Origin: Symbiodinium natans
Taxonomy: Eukaryota > Sar > Dinophyceae > Suessiales > Symbiodiniaceae
Reading direction: 5' to 3'
Assembly: GCA_905221605.1 (NCBI GenBank)
Contig: CAJNDS010002466.1
Location: 248,001-312,000, forward strand
DNA: 64,000 nucleotides
Below, one piece after another: positions 55,101-64,000 of this stretch. The translations under genes were made by a program, and so were the position numbers. The notes beneath the pieces are model-generated. The model did no database searches, was not told where the DNA came from, and saw only the letters and a list, made by a program, of their open reading frames with translations. Position 1 is the stretch's first letter, and the number at the start of each line of letters is the position of its first letter.

Positions 55101-56191
55101 TGCACTATGCACTGCGTGAATCTCGGAGTTCTGCAAGTGCTCAATGGGGGCATCGTCCAGATGCTCTGCGAGATGAGACCCTTGCAGAAATATCACGTTG
55201 TGTGATTTTCCTGGGAGATTGTAATATTTAGGTACACCTCTCAAACTTGGAGCTCTGAATGTCTTTGTGATATTCTATCACCCCTGCCTAAACCCAACAC
55301 ACCATAAACCGCCGCCAGAAAAGCCGAAACCCTAAAAATCACAGGTTTCTTTGATGGAGGCTCCTTGGGTGCTCAGCTGCAGAACGCAACAGTTCGATTT
55401 CGACTCTGGGCTTCATGCAACAAACAGCCGCAACTTGACAATTTATCGACTTTGCGGTTGGCTAGATAACGTTCCAACCCATGTAAACGTTGAAAGACCT
55501 GAGCTGAGGCATTCGGTTCCCTGGCTGACCGTCGGAATGATGCACGATGCATCGGCTGGTGCCTACGCATGCTTAACGCTCAAAGCATACAACGGGCGGA
55601 TATTTTTGGGGTTTCTCAACGCTTGCCTTTCGGCACTGGTTTCCAAGGGCACTGCGAGCGCTGAAGTTTCGTTGGCTGCGCTGGCAACACGGACGTTGCT
55701 TCACTGGTTTCATGTACAGGAGACTGCAACACGTTTTCTCACGCCTGAGATTCCTGATTGCATCTAGATCGATGTTTCTCTTCGTACTTCAAACAACCTA
55801 TTTAAAAGACATTTTTTGCTTTGGAAGGGATTCATGTACACCAGTACCCAGGCAGGCGAATGCCATATTGGAGAGCACTGTGACGTTTCTACGGATTTAC
55901 CAATCGCTGGCTTCCTATGGTGTGCAGCACAATCTTTTCAGATGGAAAGTTCTTCCCAAGTGTCACGACCTTCGGCTGCAAGTTACAGTTGTTTTGCTTG
56001 TTCTAGCTGACCTAAACCGGGGCATATATATTATTAGTACCGGGCCAGCCCAGATGCTACGGCATGTGGGCGAGAACGCGGTCAAGTATCAGATGAACCC
56101 CAGATGTGCACATACGTTCGTTGATGAGGACACCATTGGCCAGTGGAAACGGTTAGCGCAAAATATGCCAAGAAGCTTGCGCGGAATATGA
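48035..56191 (+). CDS. Gene B: about 19-exon transposase-like dinoflagellate gene
   Basis: Starts at ACCATGG (48,035). Main exons: 48,035-48,103; 48,310-48,559/572; 48,647-48,766; 49,912-50,106; 50,370-50,949; 51,214-51,892; 52,428-52,495; 52,571-52,747; 52,864-52,940; 53,260-53,395; 53,682-53,744; 53,779-54,140; 54,266-54,407; 54,502-54,659; 54,977-55,196; 55,345-55,456; 55,500-55,750; 55,856-55,974; 56,049-56,191. Many joints are in phase. The N-terminal half is Pro/Ala-rich and disordered. The C-terminal half carries ordered motifs: IAALFREYVLSGEAWGSSR, SPFLMPHEVFQFLY, PLGLYGDDARFTKSGDK, YRGDWKFIVEFF then CHVCEA, TMHCVNLGVLQVLNGG, LKAYNGRIFLGFLNA, FRWKVLPKCHDL and NPRCAHTFVDEDTIGQW. From memory this series typifies a large multicopy dinoflagellate family, transposase-like. 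Frames break near 54,640 and 55,456. Confidence 0.7.
48767..48853 (-). repeat. Interstitial (CCCTAAA)n array
   Basis: Twelve units starting immediately after the codons NSFHP of the third gene B exon. It runs directly into the (CA)n block. Confidence 0.95.
48856..49901 (+). repeat. About 1-kb (CA)n microsatellite in a gene B intron
   Basis: CA repeats with CG/CC/GA interruptions: pure (CA)n at both ends and a CGCACA-rich centre at about 49,230-49,560. Valine/cysteine-rich minus-strand frames are repeat translations. The next gene B exon starts 11 bases after its end. Confidence 0.95.
51433..51690 (+). repeat. Coding minisatellite, 57-base unit (19 residues)
   Basis: Within the gene B exon at 51,214-51,892, four near-identical 57-base units encode PAPAALQVPTTEAAKKEGV with substitutions at three or four positions. 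It keeps frame across all copies and forms part of the Pro/Ala-rich N-terminal region. Confidence 0.85.
51915..52110. repeat. TA/TATC/ATTT microsatellite cluster
   Basis: (TATATC)n, (TA)n, (TTTA)n and (TA)n tracts in succession in a gene B intron. A similar AT-rich tract lies at 50,995-51,170 in the previous intron. Confidence 0.9.
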
Positions 56192-57542
56192 GTAGTGTTT
56201 TTGTGCTGGCTCCTCAAACCCGGAACCCTAAGTTTAGATTTTGGGGGTGGGCCTAGCTAAATATGAAACTCCCGAGCTTGAATCCCTTTCGATGCATACT
56301 CGTGCAGCTAAGGCAAAATGATGGAGTACCGTTTGATGTCACGTTTCCTGCTCCGCCTTGGCGCCTTTAAGAAGAAGCAGTAGAGCTGAGCAAAGATGTG
56401 AACTTGTATCGTATACGTAAGTATAGCTGGACTGGGCCCGGGGGATGTGTAAGTGTCTAGATACCCGCACTGCCAGCTCTACACAGCGCCTGAGGGGCGG
56501 CTCGAGCCTGCGCACGCGAGCGAAGGCTGGGCGCACAAAAAATGGTGGCCTGAGTAGCCGAAAGCATGCAAACCCAAACCCCCTAAACACCTAAACCTCA
56601 ACTTCAAAACCCGACACAGCTGGAAGCTAGCGTGGGCCCCTGCAGCTCAAAACCGGAAGATGCTCGATACCCCGACCTTGACCCTCCCAATCCAAATTTC
56701 TGCTTGTGCCTGTAACGACAAGACCTCCAAAACCCCAACCCTAAACTTTCCCTGTAACCTGCCAGGGTTTCAGAATAGGTGTCACACTATCTATAGGCCC
56801 TGGGTTTCGGTTCAATCGTGCGCCTACTTCCCCAAAGCCTCAACCCTAGAATTTGGGATTGGGTTTCGGAGTTCTTGCTTTCTTCTCCCAGGCCTCAGCC
56901 CTATAATTTGGGATTGGGTTTCGGAGTTCTTGCTTTACTTGGGGGTTGCGGGGCTAGCAACAAGTGAACCTAGCATTCAGAGTCCAGCCTAACAGCTGGG
57001 TAGCCGGCCGAAGCTAACTCGAACTCCCGTGCCCCCACACCTATATAGCCCGGGGCCCAACCAAAGCAGGGGTTAAGTGTTCAGGGTTTGGGGTCTTTAG
57101 GCTTAGGGGTTTCGGGTTTCAGGCTTCAGGGTTTAGAGTTTACGCTTTAGGATTCAGAAACTCAAAGCCTTGGGCGTTGAACCAATCCCAAACTCTAAAC
57201 CTCAAGACCTGAACCCTCTAAACCCTAATTGTTTTGCTTATTTTTTGCTTGTTGGGCTCGATGTTCGCCGGAATTCTGGAAGCCTGTGTGCTTTCTATAT
57301 GATACCGGCATTGGTTGCCTCAGCCCGGGTCATGCTGTGAGATTCCGGGAAGCCACAACTTTTAATGGCAATCAGGCCTTTTCCAATGTAGGCAAATTTG
57401 GACTACTTTGCCTTTTTGAGACCCCATGATATCAAAATCTGCTGACGCTCCCCAAAGTGTGCATATTTGGGAGCCTTTGGAGCCCCAGGGAAAAGCAAAC
57501 CCTTGTTCTCGGCTTGAGAACAAGGGTTTGCTATTGCTGCCT
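56192..57542. other. Convergent intergenic spacer
   Basis: Between the 3' end of gene B and the 3' end of the minus-strand 57.5-60.2 kb gene. It holds a 55-bp-period tandem duplication (56,838-56,882 and 56,893-56,937, sharing TTTGGGATTGGGTTTCGG), weak telomere-derived sequence, and the hairpin at 57,494-57,532. A plus-strand frame at 56,660-56,992 is probably fortuitous. Confidence 0.5.
57494..57532. repeat. 39-bp perfect hairpin, copy 1
   Basis: 17-base arms AGCAAACCCTTGTTCTC and GAGAACAAGGGTTTGCT are perfect inverted complements around a 5-base loop. It lies 10 bases beyond the stop of the minus-strand gene, where it could act in 3'-end formation or be a mobile hairpin. Confidence 0.85.
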
Positions 57543-60231
57543 TTACGCAGGTGCTTGGAGAGAGAGGAGGGATGTGACTGCACGAGCCCCGGCCTTCTCG
57601 CTGTGGTGACTCAGAACGCAGACGAACCCATCGTACCCCTTTTGAACGGTCTCGGTCTCCAACAAGGGCCCTATGTACTCCGGCAAGACCTCCACCACCG
57701 CAACAGGACTGGTGCTGCTTGCTTTGTACTTGCGATCGTCGACGCCAGCCAAAAGCACGATACGAGCACTGTGCAAAGCTCCACGCGGGAAGATGCCATA
57801 GCAAAGGCGGCCACCACTGCCTTTGTAGCATCGCCACTTGCTCAAAACAAGACCCACAGCCCAGCCCTCGTCCGCACAGACAGCGACAATGTCCCCGGTG
57901 TCTATCTGCAGACTTCGTGGCACACCTTCCTGGGAAGAAGCCTTGCTCGATTGTGCACGCCACGCCTGCTCTCGCGATGTCCTCTGAGCTGATGCTTCCT
58001 GGGCGGTTTGTGCTACTGCCAGGTCGTGCCGGAGCTGGTCGTGCCAGCGCATGCCTTTCACATTGAGGCCCGCGCGGCGCGCTGCCCAGTGATCCTTCAC
58101 CGCGAACGCGTGGGCGCCGTCCTTCCCGGACACGAGATGATGCACCAAACGCACAAGGTCAGCTTTGGCGGCCTCGAAAGTCACATGCCCAGCCAGCGCG
58201 CCAGCCAGGGTGGCCCGTCCTTTCTTAACCATCATGTGAGGGAAGGTCTGCTCCACCTGGCTGCCGACTGCTGCCTCAGTGGCACGCTGGATAGTTTCCG
58301 ACGGCGCCCCTCGCCTGTTGGCTTTTGTCTTGATTGCGTCCTCGATCTTCTGGGCAGCCACGTCATCGAGCTGGACTGCAGTCTCTGCAGCACACTCTTC
58401 GTCCCTCTGCTTTTGCTGGCTGCTTTGCAATTGTTTGAAGACCTCCTCTGCCGTGGCTTCTTTCTCGACCGTGGCCCCTGCGCATCTTTCCTCGTCTTCT
58501 GAGTCCGGCTCCTCCACATCGTCCGCTGACAAGCCCAGGATCTCGTCCTGGCCGGCAAAGGAGGCGTAGATCTTGTCCATTTGGTCGGCACGTAGTTCCG
58601 GGGTGACCAAAATCAGCAGCCGGCTCGCAGCGCCGTATGCTTTCTTGGCTGTCGCCCGGAAAGCCTCCGGCGACACCTGTGTGCTGAAATCACCCGTGCA
58701 ATGCAATGGCTGGTTCTTCTCCATCATTTGCTTCTCCTTCAGCATCAGCCGTGTACTGGCTCGCCAGAAATCAGAGCAGCTCATCTGATTCGTGGAAAAC
58801 CCAGCCCGCACTCGGCCAAAGCGACGCTCCAGGTGGGTCTCCGAAAGGCTTGGAAAGGAAATGGGGTCCGTCACGCCCAGGCATATGAGGATCACAGACC
58901 CGCAGACCTCCCGCATGGTCCGCACTGTGCGGGGATCCCAGAACACGCTGTTACAGGCCACGCCGGAAGTCGCAGCATACTCCTTCGCGAGGGCGTGGGC
59001 CATGTCCAGAAGCGCCAGTCCTTTGCAGGGGGGGGGGGGGGGGTAGGAATGCTATGGGACAAGTATACCTGGAGCATCGTGGGAGAACATCAACTGGGCG
59101 GGCACGCTGGGACCCTTGCAGCGGGTGATTGTAGGCCCCTTGGTACGTGAGGAGCTTCTCCAAGCCATGCCGCCGAATCCTGGAGCTCACCATGCTTGGT
59201 GGGAGGTTGGGGGAAGCGGGAGCGCAAGGGCATGCACAGCACGGGGCGCGGATGTCGCATGTTTGCGGCCAAAAAGCAGCTGCCGCCAAACGGGAAGCTT
59301 GAACATCCAGGAAGACGCCGGCTGCTCCACCAGCAAACGGATGTCTGGGCGAACGCGCAGCAGAACATCCAAGAGCGTCGCCTCTCCAGGCGCAAGCGAC
59401 CAGCTTGCAGGGCATGAGCTGGACACTGGCTGGACATCAGTCTAAACCAGCCAGATTGCCGTGTTCTTTGCAAGGAGGTTTCCCAGGCGAACGCTTCCTG
59501 ATCATTTGCACGCGTGCTGCCAAGCAAACAGCCCAGGTCGGAGAGGCAGCAGGCAGCACAACTTTGTAAGCGCGTAGCTGTGCTTGGTGTTGCCCTCTGG
59601 TCGGCTCCACGAACGACGATGTACGCTGGAGCACATGAACACGAACAGGCTGCAGGGTGGGCCTGCTATCAAGAGGCCAGCATCTTTGAGCCTGCAGAAA
59701 GACACAGCGGACGCGCGGGAAAATGCCACAGCACCGCTTCAAGATGACGAAAAACTGACAGCAGCCAAGCAGCAGCAAAGCAAAGTTCAGCATCAAGAAC
59801 CAGCCCTCCCTCGTGGACGCATCGTGCTGTGCTGAAAGCTGGATGTCGAAGCTCCCTCCTTGAATCTGCCGTCGGCCACATTCCTGCCTCAGCATAGAAA
59901 GAACCCTGGGCCAGTCACGGATGCTGCAGAAGCTGCGCATAGATAGGACCTAAAACCATGGGCCGGGAGGCTCGATCCCTTGTGAGGCACCGAAAAGCTC
60001 CAAGGCATCCAGAGTCCGTTCACCTGCTCGGGCCGTGGACGACCCCTCCCCATCCCGCCGCCCCGCCCAAAAAGGATCAACATGATAGGGCTGCTTTCGG
60101 AAACAGGGATTCGAACCTTGCCACGCGGCCAGGAAAGCCTCGACATCGGAGGCATTCCGCGAGGCGTCGTACCAAGAGGTCTCCGGCACGCCGGTGAACG
60201 TGTCTAGGGCGCGAGATCCCGAGTCAGGCAT
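57543..60231 (-). CDS. Composite gene: GPPC-motif region plus transposon-like domain
   Basis: Minus-strand exons: about 60,231-59,960 (Met, then PDSGSRALDTFTG); about 59,935-59,766 (FDIQLSAQHDASTREGWF), ending at a GC donor; 59,691-59,572 (AGLLIAGPPCSLFVFMCSS); about 59,400-59,250 (RLLVEQPASSWMFKLPVW); about 59,185-59,069; and a 486-codon terminal exon, 59,020-57,543. The joint at 59,068/59,020 is GTATAC...AAAG, in phase. The middle region (GPPC, then LVEQP) recalls a family common in dinoflagellates; GPPC resembles the catalytic PC motif of C5 cytosine methyltransferases, without other motifs seen. The last exon has SLSETHLERRFGRVRAGF and FWRAS, like a transposon-derived family, then a Glu/Gln-rich coil and a C-terminal GWAVGLVLSKWRCYKGSGG segment. 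Two families may have fused, or two genes abut. Confidence 0.6.
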
Positions 60232-60935
60232 GGCAGGCCGCAGGTCTAGATGCGCTGATGGCGAGGCACCACGAAAGCAAAAGCGCGCTCGATCCGCTAG
60301 AGCCACATCGATCAACAAAGAAGTGCAACAGCGCATCTCTGGCATCGCACCAGCAAAGTCAAGTCAATCTAGCTCTGCAACCCTTGCCCCCTGACCTCCG
60401 TTTCCCAAGCACAGCGAGGCTTGCCAACGGGGGATCCTCAGTCGCGGCCAGCGTGGGAGGTCAGAACAGCCCTGACTAGCTCTCAAGGTGCAAATGCCTC
60501 GACTTCAGAACAGGGTTGCTATCCAAGTCGCACTCCGCTGTCGGCTGGCCACACGATGTCGAGGTGGCCAGACCAAGCCAGTTTTCAAACCAAGGCACTT
60601 TCCAAAGAAGCATATAAGGAATTGATATATATATATATGGGCGAAGAGGCGGAGTCCCCAAGACCAGCCAAACCGGTTGACTGCACGAGCCCCGCCCCTG
60701 CCTGCAGCGTCCGTAACTGCACCCGGATTCTTGGAGGCTTCTTCCGCGCTGTGCAGACCTGGGCCCCGCCGACACAGACTCTCCCCAACCGCGAAAAACA
60801 AAACTACAAAATATGCAGCGGCGCAGGACACGTGTTCTTTCCGAGGCGACGCGTGCGATCACAGCGAACACTAGCCTGCCCACACTGGCAGTGTCCTGTA
60901 CAGCAGGCCACTCACAGCGGCCACCGTCTCCTCTT

Positions 60936-61529
60936 TCAAACAGCCCTGCGTCTGCTTCTTTTCGTCGCTGGTCCCTTGCGCACTTTGCGAGTGGCCGACG
61001 AAGACACGGTTGGACGTGCCTTAGCAGCTGCTGCGCAGGCCTCCTCCGGGGTCGCATAGCACCCGCCAGACTTCCGCTGGCCGCGTGCCCCAACCTGATA
61101 GGTCCAGGCCTTCTGCCCCTTACTGAGCCGGTGGCTGTGGCAATACACGCCAGCCACGGCAGCTCTGCGACGAGCTTGCGTTGGCACCGGAACCTTGCCT
61201 TCCAGGAGAATTCGAAGGTCATGGACAATTGCGGCCACGGTGAGCGCATTCATGCGACACTGAGCGGCGCTCAATTTCGCATCTGAAAAATCTGCCACCC
61301 TGAACTTGCGTACCTGTCTCCGCCCTTCTACCTGGAATTGCAGACGATACAAGGCCTTGGTCTTGTCGTAAGAAACACCAGCCGGGAGCAGCCTCTGCTC
61401 TGTCAGCCCAGCCAGGGCAAGAGCTTTGTGGAAGCCTGCGTCGGCATCCTCAGTCGCAGAAAGCAAGTCTCCCAGTGCAGTGTCCTTCGGGCCATGTCGC
61501 TGACGCTCGCGAGAGAAACACACAGGCAA
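60936..61529 (-). CDS. Possible AP2-like DNA-binding protein
   Basis: 198 codons ending in a stop, with a basic tail (KGPATKRSRRR). Two stretches, about residues 52-110 and 125-170, have the layout of weak AP2/ERF repeats: GVSYDKTKALYRLQFQVEGR...ALTVAAIVHDLR, and GVYCHSHRLSKGQKAWTYQV...YATPEEACAAAAKA. AP2 domains are three strands and a helix that bind DNA; they occur in dinoflagellate transcription factors and mobile elements. The start is unknown; the reading probably continues from an upstream exon beyond the hairpin copy at 61,604. The overlapping 257-codon frame (60,476-61,249) is a shadow. Confidence 0.45.
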   Translation of the reverse strand: MPVCFSRERQRHGPKDTALGDLLSATEDADAGFHKALALAGLTEQRLLPAGVSYDKTKALYRLQFQVEGRRQVRKFRVADFSDAKLSAAQCRMNALTVAAIVHDLRILLEGKVPVPTQARRRAAVAGVYCHSHRLSKGQKAWTYQVGARGQRKSGGCYATPEEACAAAAKARPTVSSSATRKVRKGPATKRSRRRAV

Positions 61530-61544
61530 CCATGCCGTTGCAAC

Positions 61545-62105
61545 CCGTCCTCGTCATCGGCTGCCTTAGAGCCGCAGAGCACCCCGCTTGCCCAGAACTC
61601 AGAAGCAAACCCTCGTTCTCGGCTCGAGAATAAGGGTTTGCTTTCGGTAGTTTTGAAAGAAGTTGAAAGCAGATTTCCATCCAAACGAGAAACGGTGCAC
61701 ACGTCCTCGTCGTGTTGCACTGCCGTCGTGTCGTCGCTGTGAGAGTTGCCGGGGAAGTGCTGGCCAATAACAGGGGAGATGGGATCGCAAACCTCCACTG
61801 ACGGCAAGTGTGAAGGCAAAACCTCCACTTCCCAAACAAGAAATTAGAAAGGTTTCGCAGCAGCTACGGCTCGCGACCCGCCTCCATGGAGCCACCTTCA
61901 TCGCCAGCCACAGCGCAGACGGGGAGGTACTGTCAGGAGCATCGAGAAAGCGAGCCGAGGCCACCCGGACCGGATAAGGCAGCCACTCCCACTGGCACTG
62001 GCAAGGCCCACCATGCCTCTCAGAAAACCGGTGCAACACTCGGCCCCCCTCCCCCGCCCCCGTCCTGGCCTTGTCCACCTCTGGCTCATCATCGCTGTCG
62101 CCCAC
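61545..62105 (-). CDS. Candidate exons of the minus-strand cluster, unknown
   Basis: The minus strand holds an acidic start-like block from 62,105 (MGDSDDEPEVDKARTG) after a GGCGACAG acceptor-like end, then WEWLPYPVRVASARFLDAPD. A second block at about 61,545-61,828 (PSVEVCDPISPVIGQHFPG) overlaps hairpin copy 2 and may be partly intron. Either could be a 5' exon of the AP2-like protein. Boundaries are not resolved and there is no recognised domain. Confidence 0.35.
61604..61642. repeat. 39-bp hairpin, copy 2
   Basis: AGCAAACCCTCGTTCTC ... GAGAATAAGGGTTTGCT, the same element as at 57,494 with a few changes, two of them breaking pairs. It lies 4.1 kb from copy 1, so the two bracket the 57.5-61.5 kb coding block. 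Confidence 0.85.
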
Positions 62106-62247
62106 AAGGTCTATTACAGGGAGCCTGTCTTCCGGCTTATCCTGGCAGCATGCAATCCTACACTTGCGGCATCAGGGAAGAACCACATGCAGCAGCCTCC
62201 AAACCCACAGCTGCGACTTCCAGCGGGGCAGGAGAGGCAAGCAAAGC

Positions 62248-62637
62248 CTACCAGACAACAGAAAGGTCACTAGCAGCGGGCCCAGTTGTCCCAACTGCCT
62301 CCAGCTCCAAAGCTCGGGTGGATGCAGGCGAAAGGGGACAAGAGGCACTGCACACCTGGCCGTCACAGGAGAAGTCATGTTCCGGGTGGGTGAGCTGTGC
62401 ATGGGCCTCCAGGTCCTCATCACGCATCGGGGGGGTGGTAGACCCTCGCCAGGCTGCCGCCCGGAACACTGCGCTTGGAGATGGCAAAGGTACACCAGAG
62501 CACGCACAAGTGCGCGAAAGGTGGAGGAGCTCACTCGGAGTCATGAACTCAAAGAGTACCGGGAGCCGCAAGGGATGCATGGAAAGTATCTCGGTCTCCT
62601 CCACCCTTTCCGTCTCCACCAAGGGAGGCAACTCCAT
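62248..62637 (-). CDS. Candidate first exon, F-box-like start
   Basis: A Met at 62,637 opens a frame of 130 codons reading MELPPLVETERVEETEILSM, then PLRLPVLFEFMTPSELLHLS and RTCACSG. 'LP...F.F..P.ELL.LS..C' is the general shape of an F-box helix pair, which would link substrates to an SCF ubiquitin ligase. That assignment is tentative. The plus-strand open frame here is arginine/serine-rich and less protein-like. Confidence 0.35.
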   Translation of the reverse strand: MELPPLVETERVEETEILSMHPLRLPVLFEFMTPSELLHLSRTCACSGVPLPSPSAVFRAAAWRGSTTPPMRDEDLEAHAQLTHPEHDFSCDGQVCSASCPLSPASTRALELEAVGTTGPAASDLSVVW

Positions 62638-62699
62638 ACTAGCCAGCCGGCGCCAACACGGTGAAAGGCACAGCATGGCGGGCGGGGGCTCGTGCAGTC

Positions 62700-63590
62700 A
62701 GAACCCCTCTTCCTTAAAAGGGCCACGTCTTTTAGACACGGTCTCGGGTAGCCCCAAAACTCGAGCCGAAAAACAAATCCCCCCAAATGAATCCTTACTA
62801 TCCTTACGTGGGAAAACGCCCATGTGGCAGGAGTTTACCTTCTAACCAAGCACACGGAACGAGTCTCCAGAAAAGACCGAGGCGCGCTGGAGCGCAAGCT
62901 CTCTCTCTGCTCCCAGGGTTGCAGCCCATTGCGAGCGCTCCTGTGCGATTCAACAGACATGCGCATGTACAAAAACTGCAATCACCAAAAAAACAGTCCT
63001 TCAAACGCGGTATTTCGGCCAGCCAGCGCCAAGGCTGAGGCGAACCAGCACTGCAAGCAAACAGATGCGAGAGAGCAATGTGATACATTGTCAGGCCCCA
63101 GTCACAAGCTCAACCCAACAGCGGCGAGACATGCTGCCCGCCTGAAGCACTCGTGGGCGCTTGGCCGGGCCTTGCCAGTGGTCGCTGACGGGGTCCTCTT
63201 GCTGCACTTCGACCGCCAGAGCAAGAGCCCGGAGTCGAACCAGCGTGGACTGCCCGCCGCGCCACAGAGCAGGCATGCCGGGGGATCCCCGGGATCAGCA
63301 TTCATGACGCTCAAATCGCACACCTACCCCGAGCACCCAGCAGGTCTCTGAAGCGACTGTGGGTGTGCAAGCTCATGCGACGTATGCATCCTATGTGTGA
63401 GTGTGCAAGATCATGTGACATCAGACTTGCATCCTATGCCCTGGGGCTTGAGGGGTGTGTGGGTGTGCGAGATCATGTGACGTATGTATCCTAGCTGCGC
63501 ATGATCCCCAGGGGGACACACACTCCAGAAAGCTGGGCACTGTGAGATCGAGCAGGACCACGCCGGCACGAATTCCTAAAACCTCTCTTG
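62700..63590. other. Region with no confident gene
   Basis: A plus-strand frame of 175 codons (62,824-63,351) is open but has no protein-like segments I recognise. The stretch includes the tRNA-like boxes near 63,231-63,264. At 63,363-63,493 there are three degenerate copies of a GTGTGCAAGATCATGTGAC / GTATGCATCCTA block. It may contain the 5' region of the minus-strand gene beginning at 62,637. Confidence 0.4.
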
Positions 63591-63934
63591 GCAGATCTTG
63601 TGTTTGGGGGGTTCAGGATTTAGGGGCCTGGATCAATGTGGATGTTCAATGATGTTCACATATCCAGATCCGTGCTTGGAAATCCTGACTTCAAAAAAAA
63701 TCTGGCTATGGAGATGGTTTCCATGGGACTATGGGCTCGACGTCAGGCTTCAAAAAAAAGCAGAGGCGTCCAAGGCGTTGGAGTTTGGTTTGGGACTAAG
63801 GGCTCGACGTCAGGCACTGTTTGACAGATTTTGTGTTTGGGGATTTGGGATTTGGGGGCCTGGATCAATGTGGATGTTCACATATCCAGCTCCGTGCCTG
63901 GAAATCCTGACTTCGAAAATAAAATCTGGCGATG
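63591..63934 (+). repeat. Direct repeat, two copies about 235 bp apart
   Basis: About 110 bases beginning near TTGTGTTTGGGG and holding GGGGCCTGGATCAATGTGGA, TTCACATATCCAG and GGAAATCCTGACTTC occur at 63,591-63,711 and 63,826-63,934. Between them, GGGCTCGACGTCAGGC also repeats (63,733 and 63,801). Open frames across the block are weak. Confidence 0.8.
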
Positions 63935-64000
63935 GGGCTTCAGAGGCTGGAAGGCTTTTCTGGGGGTTTGGCCGGATTTGAAGATGGTTTGGGACTACGG

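Noticed and set aside
57426-59150. Several plus-strand frames over the 486-codon minus ORF
   Set aside because: GC-rich shadows; the minus-strand frame has family-like motifs and supported splice sites.
60100-60175. tRNA gene suggested by GGTTCGAATCCC on the minus strand
   Set aside because: No matching acceptor stem or anticodon arm; the sequence lies inside the coding frame of the first exon of the 57.5-60.2 kb gene.
60476-61249. 257-codon minus-strand frame
   Set aside because: Overlaps the possible AP2-like ORF out of frame and has an unbalanced composition with no motif.

Overview
The window looks like nuclear DNA of a dinoflagellate, most likely a Symbiodiniaceae-like or other suessialean species. 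The evidence is plant-type telomeric repeat (TTTAGGG/CCCTAAA) scattered in dozens of interstitial arrays; very short exons in long introns; exon joints that work only with GC donors next to ordinary GT-AG joints; genes in same-strand blocks; and protein motifs I associate with lineage-specific dinoflagellate families. No bacterial operon, tRNA, rRNA or CRISPR array is supported. All exon calls were made by eye from splice dinucleotides, phase and protein sense; none was computed.

Region 1 (about 1-35.7 kb, coding mainly on the minus strand). Islands of 40-280 coding bases float in TTTAGGG-derived DNA. The clearest gene is a six-transmembrane voltage-gated channel read from about 33.8 down to 25.7 kb: a probable S3, an arginine-rich S4, the S4-S5 linker, S5, a pore helix with an atypical filter, and S6, with several exon joints in phase. 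Below it are many more minus-strand coding islands. Two resemble pieces of a cyclic-nucleotide-binding domain (19.1 and 14.3 kb). Most are unrecognised, and where one gene ends and the next begins is unclear.

Region 2 (35.9-36.3 kb) is a (TAG)n block at a divergent strand switch.

Region 3 (about 37.0-56.2 kb, plus strand) holds two head-to-tail genes. Gene A (about 37.0-47.03 kb) is a chain of exons with low-complexity Glu-Asn-Gln-Ala repeats. Gene B (48,035-56,191) starts at a clean ATG, has about 19 exons, a Pro/Ala-rich N-terminal half with a 19-residue repeat, and a C-terminal half resembling a large transposase-like dinoflagellate family. It may carry frame breaks.

Region 4 (about 57.2-64 kb, minus strand, convergent with gene B) differs in character: GC-richer, almost free of telomeric repeat, with long ORFs and few introns. 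It holds a composite gene with a GPPC motif followed by a transposon-like domain (57,543-60,231), an ORF with possible AP2-like repeats (60,936-61,529), further coding islands, and two copies of a near-perfect 39-bp hairpin.

Across regions 1-3 there are several families of 60-150 bp foldback (MITE-like) elements and many variants of the telomeric unit. The most notable signal is that the telomeric unit itself seems to supply splice sites: exons end flush against arrays using GTTTAG as donor and TTTAG as acceptor.
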